From an uncultured Lachnospiraceae bacterium (lineage in GTDB: Bacteria; Bacillota; Clostridia; Lachnospirales; Lachnospiraceae): 20,638 nucleotides of DNA. The translations under genes and the position numbers were made by a program. The stretch covers positions 1 to 20,638 of the forward strand of contig CAJUMJ010000050.1 of assembly GCA_910587095.1 (NCBI GenBank). Direction: 5' to 3'. Of this stretch, positions 8,447 through 15,196 are shown one piece after another; the first letter of the stretch is position 1, and every line of letters begins with the position of its first letter. The notes below the pieces were generated by a model. The model worked only from the letters and a program-made list of their open reading frames with translations, was not told the DNA's origin and did not search any database.

Positions 8447-8528
8447 ATATGAAATTTTACTATTTATTGCATATTTTTATGTAAACCAAACTGCGAATTT
8501 ACTTAAATATATGACAAAGGAGAAGTCC

Positions 8529-10427
8529 ATGCAAACTCTTGGAAATATAATCAACCGCTATATACGGGCAGTCACCCTCTTTCTGGTCGCTGCTCTCTTA
8601 GCCCTGATCCTGTATCTTCAGACTGCTCATGAGAGGAGACAGGCTTATGCGGCCGCCACGGAAACTTTCTACCAGATCGGACAGGTTCTCGAAAAAAATC
8701 AGGCGGAGCTGACCGAGATCAAATCAGCCTACCGGCAGACCTGCCTTCACAACGCGGAGGCAATCGCATACATGATTGAGGATAATCCTTCCGTTTTAAG
8801 CAGCGTAGAAGGCTTAAAGGAAATTGCCGCTCTCATGGAAGTGGATGAAATCCACATTTTTGATACCGCCGGCCGTATTTATGCCGGAACCCACCCGGAA
8901 TACTACAATTATACTTTTGATTCCGGCGATCAGATGCGTTTTTTCAAGCCCATGCTCACGGATAAATCCCTGCGTCTCGTTCAGCGTATTACTCCCAACA
9001 CGGCGGAAGCGAAGCTGATGCAGTACTCGGCGCTATGGAGCAAAAACGAGGCGTTTATCGTTCAGGTGGGCATGGAACCGGTCAACGTACTCAAAGCGAC
9101 CGAGAAAAACGAACTCTCCTATATTTTTTCCCTGTTCCGCGTCAATCCCGACGCCAACTATTACGCTGTCCACAAATACAGCGGAATCGTTGTCGGCTCC
9201 ACCGATTTATCCTGCGTCGGGAAGAACCTTTCGGAAATCGGGCCTGATCTGGACAAGGTCGCCTCGCATGATAAGGGATTTCACGCTGATATGAACGGCG
9301 AAAGATCCTACTGTGTGTTTATGGAGATCGGTGAAAATTATATCGGGCGCATTCTCTCCTGCCGGAATCTGTACCGGCGTATTCTGCCTACGACCATCGC
9401 GCTTGCGATTTGCCTGATTACCATCGCGATGATCTTATCCTATGTGGTCACCCACTACTTGAATCGTTATGTGGTGGAAGGCATCCGCAGTATAAACGAA
9501 AAGCTGCACAGCATCGCCCAGGGAAATCTGGATGAGATCGTCGACATACAAAGCAGCATGGAACTTGCGGAACTGAGCGGCTATATCAACAGAATGAAAA
9601 AGAGCATTCTGGATAACAGCCGCAAAATGTCCTACGTCCTTGACAAAACCAATATGTACATCGGCGTGTACGAATACAACCGGCATATGAAAAGAGTCCG
9701 CGTCACCGAGCATGTACCGAGAATCCTCGCCCTGGAAACCGGGGAGGCCAAACGTCTCTGTGCAGATTACAGAGCTTTTGGGGAATTTATTACCGATCTT
9801 CGCAAAAATCCCCTTCCCGATGAAACATGCGTATTTGCCAGCCGGGATCGCTATGTCAAATTGGATGAAGTCATTGACGATGGTGAGATCTTCGGCGTCA
9901 TCATCGACGTGACGGAAGAAATCGTGAAGCGCAAAAAAATAGAAGCCGAGCGTGATTTCGATCCGCTGACCGGCCTGTATAATCGCCGCGGTCTGGATAA
10001 TCGGTTGTCCACCCTGTTTGGCAGCACGGAAACGCTTGGCCACAGCGCTGTCGTCATGATCGACACGGATAATCTGAAAATGATCAACGATACCTACGGC
10101 CACGACGCCGGAGATATCTATCTAAAGGAAATTGCCCGGTTATTCCGGGATTTCGAGCCAAATAACTGTGTTGGCGCAAGACTTGGCGGCGACGAGTTCG
10201 TCCTGTTCCTATACGGTTACGACAATGAACGGGAATTAACCGACGCCGTGGCTCTTCTGGCAGATCTGGAAAACCATAACTTTACGGACTTGGGCGATCA
10301 GATCCGGGTTCCTCTGCGCTTTTCCCTCGGCTACAGCCTGGCCGGACAGTCTGCGGACTACGAAAAGCTGATGAAGGAGGCCGACGAGAAAATGTATGAA
10401 AATAAGAAGATGCGGAAAGGGTTATAG
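8529..10427 (+). CDS. Membrane-bound diguanylate cyclase (GGDEF) with extracytoplasmic sensor
   Basis: This 632-residue protein has an N-terminal transmembrane helix (13-31) and a 250-residue extracytoplasmic region (32-284, Cache-like by layout). A second helix (285-310), a HAMP-like linker (311-363), a PAS-like segment (370-470) and a GGDEF domain (475-630) follow. The active site is intact (ARLGGDEFVLF, motif 553-557), with FDPLTGLYNRRG and DTDNLKMINDTYGHDAGD. It should make cyclic di-GMP in response to an external ligand. The RxxD inhibitory site normally five residues before the motif is absent. The frame is open from 8433, but the ATG at 8529 has an AAAGGAGAAG ribosome site. It is transcribed away from the LacI gene. 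Confidence 0.93.
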   Translation: MQTLGNIINRYIRAVTLFLVAALLALILYLQTAHERRQAYAAATETFYQIGQVLEKNQAELTEIKSAYRQTCLHNAEAIAYMIEDNPSVLSSVEGLKEIAALMEVDEIHIFDTAGRIYAGTHPEYYNYTFDSGDQMRFFKPMLTDKSLRLVQRITPNTAEAKLMQYSALWSKNEAFIVQVGMEPVNVLKATEKNELSYIFSLFRVNPDANYYAVHKYSGIVVGSTDLSCVGKNLSEIGPDLDKVASHDKGFHADMNGERSYCVFMEIGENYIGRILSCRNLYRRILPTTIALAICLITIAMILSYVVTHYLNRYVVEGIRSINEKLHSIAQGNLDEIVDIQSSMELAELSGYINRMKKSILDNSRKMSYVLDKTNMYIGVYEYNRHMKRVRVTEHVPRILALETGEAKRLCADYRAFGEFITDLRKNPLPDETCVFASRDRYVKLDEVIDDGEIFGVIIDVTEEIVKRKKIEAERDFDPLTGLYNRRGLDNRLSTLFGSTETLGHSAVVMIDTDNLKMINDTYGHDAGDIYLKEIARLFRDFEPNNCVGARLGGDEFVLFLYGYDNERELTDAVALLADLENHNFTDLGDQIRVPLRFSLGYSLAGQSADYEKLMKEADEKMYENKKMRKGL

Positions 10428-10440
10428 ACTCTTTCATTTA

Positions 10441-10482
10441 AAATGGCGGTCGACATCCATTTTCATGGGTTCACCGCCATTT
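10441..10482. terminator. Hairpin between convergent genes, probable bidirectional terminator
   Basis: AAATGGCGGT (10441-10450) and ACCGCCATTT (10473-10482) form a perfect 10-bp stem. It lies 13 bp after the diguanylate cyclase stop and 6 bp from the stop of the convergent HD gene. On the minus strand the stem ends in TTTTAAA; on the plus strand the tail is not T-rich. Confidence 0.65.
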
Positions 10483-10488
10483 GAAACA

Positions 10489-11142
10489 TTATATTTTTTC
10501 CATCGCCGCGGCCACGTCAGCCTCACAGCTTCTCATCGCCAAAATGGTCCTGTCAAACAGGTCGTCCAGCTCCCAGCCGAGCATCGCGGCTCCCTGTGTA
10601 ATGACCTCTCTGGAACAGCCCGCCGCGAACTTCTTGTCCTTAAACTTCTTTTTCAGGCTCTTGACTTCCATGTCCATCGTGCTCCTCGAGGGGCGCATCA
10701 GCGCGCAGGACCAGATCAGTCCCGTCAGCTCGTCGGCCGCGAAGAGCACCTTCTCCATCTCAAGCTTTGGCTCCTCCTCGCTGCAAAGCCCGAAGCCGTG
10801 GGAGCAGACCGCGTAAATCATGTCCTCGCCCACGCCGCCCTCACGCAGAAGCTCCGGCGCTTTCTTGCAGTGCTCCTCCGGATAAAGCTCAAAATCGATA
10901 TCGTGCAGGAGCCCGGTAATGCCCCAAAACTCCTCTTCCTCCGCATACCCAAGTTCTTTCGCGTACCAGCGCATCACGCCTTCCACCGTCAGGGCGTGCT
11001 GGATATGGAACGGTTCCTTGTTGTATTTCTTCAAAAGCGCAAGCGCCTGCTCGCGAGTCAGACTGCTCTTTTTTGCCTCGCCGCCCGTCTGCTTCTTCAC
11101 GGACCTGGCCGTGTCGGAAGGCTTCTTGTCCAGGCTTTTCAT
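10489..11142 (-). CDS. HD-domain metal-dependent phosphohydrolase
   Basis: The 217-residue protein has an HD-type metal site: His49 (HIQHAL), His80-Asp81 (LLHDID), further His91/His114 and Asp137 (AADELTG). The family hydrolyses phosphate esters or nucleotides; the substrate here cannot be told. The first 30 residues are Lys/Ser-rich and look poorly folded. The start at 11142 has no good ribosome site (ATCCCCACG precedes ATG). The gene start lies only tens of bases from the inferred end of the integrated element, so its natural promoter may have been displaced. A 310-codon open frame on the opposite strand is a shadow. Confidence 0.82.
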   Translation of the reverse strand: MKSLDKKPSDTARSVKKQTGGEAKKSSLTREQALALLKKYNKEPFHIQHALTVEGVMRWYAKELGYAEEEEFWGITGLLHDIDFELYPEEHCKKAPELLREGGVGEDMIYAVCSHGFGLCSEEEPKLEMEKVLFAADELTGLIWSCALMRPSRSTMDMEVKSLKKKFKDKKFAAGCSREVITQGAAMLGWELDDLFDRTILAMRSCEADVAAAMEKI

Positions 11143-11257
11143 CGTGGGGATTTCTTATCACTTTATTTTAAAATGACTTATTTCCCTTTATTAAGCCACT
11201 TTTCGGCATCTTACAATCAGTCAAATAACACTTTTAAACTGATTAAAGCACCCGAAT

Positions 11258-11295
11258 TTGTCGTACCCTTGTCGTATGGCACACAATTTGTCGTA
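11258..11295. repeat. Three arm-type repeats beside the integrase
   Basis: TTGTCGTA occurs three times in the same direction (11258-11265, 11269-11276, 11288-11295), spaced 11 and 19 bp. Tn916-family integrases bind short direct repeats near the element end with their N-terminal domain. Position just past the int stop and the regular spacing fit that role. Confidence 0.65.
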
Positions 11296-11324
11296 CTCTC
11301 TGTCAGTCCTAGCCGGACTCTTTC

Positions 11325-12566
11325 CTAAAATACATCTAATTTGTGTGCTAAGTTTTGAATTGCTTCCTGCTTCTTTGCATCGGTGACTTCCGCATAAATG
11401 TCCATCGTGGTTTCAATGTTGGCGTGTCCCATGATCGACTGGATCACCTTTAAATTTGTTTCATTCTCGCAAAACCTTGAGCAAAAGGTATGCCTCAAAT
11501 GATGACATGAGAAATGTGGTATTAGCACTGGCTCCCTGTGCTGCTTGGAAGCGTTTACCACTTCTTCTGCATTGTACGATTCGTATATACGCTTAATTGC
11601 CCGGTTGATAGACTGCGGATTATGGACATAGCCAAAACGGTTCATAAAAATAAATCCTTTCATACCGTCAATCTCCGTTTCATTAAACCCGTTTTCCTGC
11701 TGGTCTGCAAGTTCTGTCTGGAGTGCGTCATATACCGCATCCATCATCGGAATAATGCGTATACCTGCTTCTGTTTTTGGAAGTGATATAGAAAACGTAC
11801 ACATGGGATGTTCTTTATACTCTGTACTGTAATACACTAAACTGTGGTTGATGCTGATTATCCGTTTTTCAAAATCCACATCTTCCCATCTGATTCCGAT
11901 AGCTTCCCCTATCCGGCATCCCGTTCCTAACAAAAATTTAAACAAAGATGTCCAGCGGAAATACTTCGGACTGCTTTCTACATAGTTTATAAAGGCTCTC
12001 TGCTGTTCCAGAGTCAGAGCATGTCTTACGCCATGATTTTTCCCCGGCTGTTTTTTTATCTGCGCCATAACTCCGTCACTTGGATTGTTGCGGATAATAT
12101 CATCCCGCACTGCTAACTGAAATGTTGGGTGAAGAACCGTATGGATTGTTTCCAATGTGTTAATCTGCATTTCTTTGTCCTTCAGCAGATGCTGGTAAAA
12201 CTGCAATACATCAGAAAATTTTATTGCTGCAATTTTTTTCCTGCCAAATCCATTCCTGATAAAACGGTCATACATATATTTGTAGTTCCTCATGGTTGTT
12301 CCCCTGAGTTCTGACTTTGTAGATATGTACCTGTCAAAAACAAAATTGACTGTTGCACTGCCAGCCACATATGTATCCAATCCGTCTAACTGGTCTTTAA
12401 TCAGTTTTTCTTCCCTCACACGCAGTTCCATAATATCCTTTGAGTATATGCTCCGGCGCTTTCCTTCCGGATCAGTATAAGTATATACATACTTGCCATC
12501 ACAACTGCGCTGCGTTTCGCCTTTCCTTAAAACCCTCCCTTTATTATCCTTTCTTGATTTTGCCAT
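11325..12566 (-). CDS. int: Tyrosine recombinase, Tn916-type integrase
   Basis: The 413-residue protein has an N-terminal arm-binding domain (about 1-60; KDNKGRVLRKGETQR resembles the Tn916 Int start). A SAM-like core-binding domain (about 70-170) and a catalytic domain (180-405) follow. Catalytic residues are all present: Arg218 (GTGCRIGEA), Lys264 (LPKTEAG), His355/Arg358 (HHLRHTF), His381 (MGHANIETT) and nucleophile Tyr391 (MDIYAEV). It catalyses excision and integration at the element ends, with the excisionase directing excision. The start has an AAAGGAG site 6 nt upstream. It lies 33 bp after a ribbon-helix-helix gene, so the two are probably co-transcribed from the promoter at 12811-12839. 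Confidence 0.95.
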   Translation of the reverse strand: MAKSRKDNKGRVLRKGETQRSCDGKYVYTYTDPEGKRRSIYSKDIMELRVREEKLIKDQLDGLDTYVAGSATVNFVFDRYISTKSELRGTTMRNYKYMYDRFIRNGFGRKKIAAIKFSDVLQFYQHLLKDKEMQINTLETIHTVLHPTFQLAVRDDIIRNNPSDGVMAQIKKQPGKNHGVRHALTLEQQRAFINYVESSPKYFRWTSLFKFLLGTGCRIGEAIGIRWEDVDFEKRIISINHSLVYYSTEYKEHPMCTFSISLPKTEAGIRIIPMMDAVYDALQTELADQQENGFNETEIDGMKGFIFMNRFGYVHNPQSINRAIKRIYESYNAEEVVNASKQHREPVLIPHFSCHHLRHTFCSRFCENETNLKVIQSIMGHANIETTMDIYAEVTDAKKQEAIQNLAHKLDVF

Positions 12567-12599
12567 CTCTGCTCCTTTCTCAAGGAAAGAGATTTCGTA

Positions 12600-12782
12600 C
12601 TAGCTGCTCAGGGTTTCTTCCATTGCATACTGCAAATCAATCCCCTTTTGTAGCACCTGCGTTATGGTCATGTCATGTTTGGACGCATATTCTCTGAGTT
12701 TTGCGGCTTCATCCTCTGTCAACTTTAATCCGATAAGATTCTTCTTCGGATTGTCCGACTTTGGTCTGCCTGTCCTTGCCAC
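12600..12782 (-). CDS. Small ribbon-helix-helix DNA-binding protein
   Basis: A 60-residue protein starts at a GTG (12782) with a GGATGGAGG ribosome site. Its sequence starts (M)ARTGRPKSDNPKKNLIGLKL and continues TEDEAAKLREYASKHDMTITQVLQKGIDLQYAMEE. The basic N-terminus, beta strand (KNLIGLKL) and two helices fit the CopG/Arc class. It probably acts as a dimeric repressor. The gene has a near-consensus promoter with repeated TTTCAGTTA sites overlapping it, which suggests autoregulation that also covers int. The canonical Tn916 layout has no gene between xis and int, so this is an addition. Confidence 0.8.
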   Translation of the reverse strand: MARTGRPKSDNPKKNLIGLKLTEDEAAKLREYASKHDMTITQVLQKGIDLQYAMEETLSS

Positions 12783-12810
12783 AATATACACCTCCATCCA
12801 TTTCATAATC

Positions 12811-12855
12811 ATTATACTTTCAGTTAAACCAAAAGTCAACACTTATTTTCAGTTA
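12811..12855 (-). promoter_or_regulatory. Promoter and operator-like repeats for the RHH-int unit
   Basis: On the minus strand TTGACT (12834-12839) and TATAAT (12811-12816) are 17 bases apart, an almost perfect sigma-A promoter. The motif TTTCAGTTA (plus strand) occurs at 12818-12826, inside the spacer, and at 12847-12855, just upstream of the -35. The two copies are 29 bp apart. The arrangement suits a small repressor binding both sides of the -35. Confidence 0.75.
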
Positions 12856-12890
12856 TACGAAAAATCTTTCTTAACCAAGACACCAGCTAC

Positions 12891-13085
12891 CTATTTCACA
12901 CGAAATGATTCAAGATATTGGTCAAATATATCTAAATCAACCAATACCATTCTGTCAATCTTCAAGATAGCACCTGCATCTTTCGCTAAAGATTGAAATT
13001 TATTCATGCCCATACTGTACATTTCTGCTCCGTCCTTATATCTGACTAACCTCTTTTTGTTAATTGCTTTCGGTATTCTCTGCAT
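12891..13085 (-). CDS. xis: Excisionase-like small basic protein
   Basis: The 64-residue product has a helix-turn-helix/winged-helix-like middle, YKDGAEMYSMGMNKFQSLAKDAGAILKIDRMVLVDLDIFDQYLE. This layout (a sensing helix followed by a basic recognition helix and a beta wing) is that of Tn916-type Xis and related MerR-like excisionases. It would bind near the element ends, bend the DNA and favour excision by the integrase. The open frame extends to 13205, but the ATG at 13085 has a perfect AGGAGG site, and the upstream part would run through a long inverted repeat. About 50 bp separate its stop from the next promoter, so int need not depend on xis transcription. Confidence 0.8.
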   Translation of the reverse strand: MQRIPKAINKKRLVRYKDGAEMYSMGMNKFQSLAKDAGAILKIDRMVLVDLDIFDQYLESFRVK

Positions 13086-13113
13086 TAAAATAGTCCTCCT
13101 TTTTTGCACAGCC

Positions 13114-13166
13114 TTATCTGCTAATAAATAGACAGAATACACTTCTCCCCATTTATTAGCAGATAA
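13114..13166. repeat. Perfect 16-bp inverted repeat in the xis leader
   Basis: TTATCTGCTAATAAAT (13114-13129) and ATTTATTAGCAGATAA (13151-13166) are exact complements around a 21-nt loop. In the minus-strand transcript the hairpin ends 28 nt before the xis ATG and is not followed by a T run. It could be a protein-binding site or an RNA stem affecting translation or stability of xis mRNA. Confidence 0.8.
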
Positions 13167-13182
13167 AAAACTGCAATACAGG

Positions 13183-13460
13183 TGGCAGATCGCTACACTG
13201 CCCACATCGGTCTTGCACCGTCATTCAAATTGACCGGATTGCAGATTTCCTGCAACCCGGAAGTATCATTATCACAGATATGCTTCATCGCCCCTTGTAA
13301 CCGCTACACACTTTGCCAGATTCCACTCGCTCCTTACCTTTGCTTCAATGCAGTTTTTCAGCATTTCCTCACGTTCGCCCCGCCATAAGACAGGGCAGGT
13401 ATGTCATGGCGCATCTGCCTAGTGGCTCCGCATATCCTCACGTCCTGTATGCAATACAGT
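13183..13460 (-). ncRNA. Hairpin-rich noncoding stretch upstream of xis, candidate structured RNA
   Basis: No convincing gene fills 13,086-13,500. Several stems occur in series. CTGTAT-GCA-ATACAG is at 13445-13459. CGCCAT..GACA (13381-13392) pairs with TGTCATGGCG (13402-13411). CCGG-TTGCAG pairs with CTGCAA-CCGG (13234-13260, 10 pairs and one mismatch). CGGT/ACCG is at 13208-13220, and GGCAG/CTGCC at 13183-13201. The motif GTGAGGA.ATGC appears twice on the minus strand. Two overlapping small frames of 30 and 31 codons exist; one begins at 13288 after AAGGGGCG, but a strong stem crosses it. The stretch replaces orf5 of Tn916. Direction is inferred from the flanking genes. Confidence 0.4.
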
Positions 13461-13497
13461 ATTCAGTTTTCAATGTACGACGCTGATAATCAGCTAT

Positions 13498-13519
13498 AGA
13501 AAAGGGCAGTTAACCGCCC
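13498..13519 (-). terminator. Intrinsic terminator after the Orf8-like gene
   Basis: On the minus strand GGGCGG-TTAA-CTGCCC (13504-13519), with one G-T pair, is followed by TTTTCT. It starts 1 bp after the stop codon of the Orf8-like gene. Transcripts of the sigma-orf8 unit should end here in part, which would isolate xis from that unit. Confidence 0.7.
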
Positions 13520-13520
13520 G

Positions 13521-13769
13521 TTATACCGCTTCAAATGCCAGTATCTTCGTAATCAGCTTTGTTTCAAGCCTCCGGCGCAACGTTTCATCAACACAAAAAT
13601 GCAGCCGCCCACCCTCGTCATACATTTTCCGGGTGGACAAAGTGATTATGTATCCCTCGTAATGCTTCAAAACTGCGTTGATTGCCATTACATTGCCTTC
13701 TGATGCTGCCTTTATGATATGGAAAGGCAGCAAATTCTTTTCTTCACTATTCTTACATTTCTTTTTCAT
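13521..13769 (-). CDS. Tn916 Orf8-like helix-turn-helix protein
   Basis: An 82-residue protein with the pattern LLPFHIIKAASEGNVMAINAVLKHYEGYIITLSTRK and CVDETLRRRLETKLITKILAFE. This matches the short conjugative-transposon HTH proteins that follow the sigma-like gene (Orf8 of Tn916, same position and size class). Its first half resembles region 2 of sigma factors. In the family it is associated with activation of transfer functions, possibly as a partner of the adjacent sigma-like protein. It overlaps that gene by 17 bp, with a GGAGG site inside the upstream gene, which indicates translational coupling. Confidence 0.85.
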   Translation of the reverse strand: MKKKCKNSEEKNLLPFHIIKAASEGNVMAINAVLKHYEGYIITLSTRKMYDEGGRLHFCVDETLRRRLETKLITKILAFEAV

Positions 13770-14193
13770 CTGCTTTTTCCTCCATAATCTTTCTCAAAAT
13801 CTCAAGCGAGCGTGTCCGGTGTTCGTGGATCGTACTGCGTACAAGGTTCATTTCCCTTGCTATATCCGCATCGCTCATTTCCAGAAAATACGAAAGCAGT
13901 ATTACATTCCGCTTCCGTTCCGAAAGTGCCTGCAACGCTTCCGCTATCAGGGTGTCTTTTACTTCAATGTCATATCCATGCACTGTAAAATGACTGTTCT
14001 CCACTCCATACTCATCCATAACAGACAACTGGTTCAGCTCCTTTTCAGACAGTTCAGAAAACATGGCTTCATGCTCCCTGCGGTAATCCATGTGCCGGTA
14101 ATAGTTAATCGCTTCACCTTTCAGCGACATCTGGCACAGGCGGTCAAAGCGATGCCTGATTGTCAGTTCATCATGGCAAGAAGGTTTCTTCAT
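13753..14193 (-). CDS. Tn916 Orf7-like sigma-70 family protein
   Basis: The 146-residue protein has a C-terminal sigma region 4 domain: ALQALSERKRNVILLSYFLEMSDADIAREMNLVRSTIHEHRTRSLEILRKIM (about 86-137), including the helix-turn-helix. Position and orientation equal orf7 of Tn916, which with orf8 drives xis, int and transfer functions. The start has an excellent GGAGGTGAA site. The protein lacks a clear region 2 of its own, and the Orf8-like neighbour may supply it. The transcript leader contains terminator-like repeats at 14547-14613, so read-through control is likely. Confidence 0.88.
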   Translation of the reverse strand: MKKPSCHDELTIRHRFDRLCQMSLKGEAINYYRHMDYRREHEAMFSELSEKELNQLSVMDEYGVENSHFTVHGYDIEVKDTLIAEALQALSERKRNVILLSYFLEMSDADIAREMNLVRSTIHEHRTRSLEILRKIMEEKADEKEM

Positions 14194-14546
14194 ACGAGTT
14201 CACCTCCTCCCCCGTTGTGACGTGACAAAGGCATACACCTTTTCCCTTTCCGTTGTATCTGCCAAATAGCAATAGGCTGATGTTCGGGTGGGAGTAAAAA
14301 TTTTTGAAAAATTTATATAAAAAACGCCCGAACAGGCTCAATGCCCATTGGACGTTATTCATATCTGTTATTCTGTTTTCTCCACAAACTGCGAGCGTGT
14401 ATAGTTCACTCTTTAAGGTATATTCTGCTTCACTTCCAGTAAAACACCTTATAAAAGAACCTTCCCACGCCAATAGACGGACAGGTTCCCGAAGTCAAAA
14501 AAATATCCCTCAGACCGTTCAGAACACATAAATTCCCCTAAACGTA

Positions 14547-14613
14547 CCCAAAGGATAAAAACCACGCAAAAAAACCTTTGGATACTGCGTTTTTTTATAT
14601 GCAATATCCAAAG
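14547..14613. promoter_or_regulatory. Overlapping terminator-like repeats between the sigma and repressor genes
   Basis: This lies in the 520-bp intergenic stretch 14194-14714, in which no gene is convincing. Three related segments can pair in mutually exclusive ways. CCAAAGG (14548-14554) pairs with CCTTTGG (14575-14581). CTTTGGATA (14576-14584) pairs with TATCCAAAG (14605-14613). On the minus strand the second stem is followed at once by GTTTTTTT, giving an intrinsic terminator. On the plus strand the first stem is followed, after 8 nt, by seven T. It probably ends transcription from either side or acts as an attenuator for the sigma operon. Confidence 0.6.
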
Positions 14614-14714
14614 TCATTCTATTTTATTATGTATTATGCCCCTCTGATAAAGTGAATTATTAGTGCATTTCAAAAGTAAAATGTGCAATATACACTATAC
14701 ATGGAGGTGCATAT

Positions 14715-15062
14715 ATGGCAAGAAAAAAGAAAATTGACAAGGAAATGGGATTTCGTTTGAAACAGGCTAGGACTGAACAAAAACTGACCTATGAAGAACT
14801 GGCTGAAAAATCCGGCGTTTCCTCACGCTATATCAAGGAAATCGAAAATCATGGAAACGTGCCAAGCCTTGAAAAGCTGGGGCAGCTCATACGAGCCTTA
14901 CATATTTCCGCCGATCCGTTTTTTTATCCAACTGTCCCGGCAGACAACCTCGACTACCAGCGGCTGTTGGTTTATCTGTCACAATGTACAGAAGAACAGA
15001 TTATAACAATTCTCGCTATTGTGGAAGCCTATCTTCGGACATATAAAAATTTTTCGAAGTAA
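14715..15062 (+). CDS. Tn916 Orf9-like XRE-family repressor
   Basis: The 115-residue protein has an N-terminal helix-turn-helix, MGFRLKQARTEQKLTYEELAEKSGVSSRYIKEIENHGNVPSLEKLGQLIRAL (residues 11-62). A short C-terminal region (YQRLLVYLSQCTEEQIITILAIVEAYLRTYK) probably dimerises. It is the only plus-strand gene of the regulatory module and is divergent from the sigma-like gene, as orf9 is in Tn916, where it is regarded as a repressor of the transfer regulation cascade. The start has a perfect GGAGG site (ATGGAGGTGCATAT before ATG). The motif GTGCA recurs upstream (14662, 14682 and beside the ribosome site) and may be its binding site. Confidence 0.88.
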   Translation: MARKKKIDKEMGFRLKQARTEQKLTYEELAEKSGVSSRYIKEIENHGNVPSLEKLGQLIRALHISADPFFYPTVPADNLDYQRLLVYLSQCTEEQIITILAIVEAYLRTYKNFSK

Positions 15063-15097
15063 ATCCACTCCCTCTCCTATCTCTTTTCTAAAACAAA

Positions 15098-15119
15098 GGC
15101 GGCTGCCCTTAGCCGCCTA
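15098..15119. terminator. GC-rich hairpin between convergent regulator genes
   Basis: AGGCGGCT-GCCCTT-AGCCGCCT is a perfect 8-bp stem. It lies 36 bp after the Orf9-like stop and 78 bp beyond the stop of the convergent membrane XRE gene. The minus-strand tail TTTGTTTT is the better terminator tail, so it mainly serves transcripts from the tet side. Confidence 0.65.
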
Positions 15120-15196
15120 ATTACCTCCTTCCTCTGCAAAACTGTGGCTTGTTTCGCTATACAGAACGCTTCTTTTTAAGGAAGCAGAATATGTCA

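Noticed and set aside
11258..11295. CRISPR-like array
   Set aside because: Only three 8-bp repeats with unequal 3- and 11-bp gaps; these are arm-type protein sites. No CRISPR array was seen in the window.
10396..11328. 310-codon plus-strand open frame over the HD-domain gene
   Set aside because: Runs antisense to a gene with recognisable catalytic residues, begins inside the end of the diguanylate cyclase gene and has no ribosome site or domain pattern.
14171..14473. 100-codon minus-strand frame upstream of the sigma-like gene
   Set aside because: No ribosome site at its TTG start or at internal ATGs, overlaps the sigma gene start, and no domain is recognised; treated as leader sequence.
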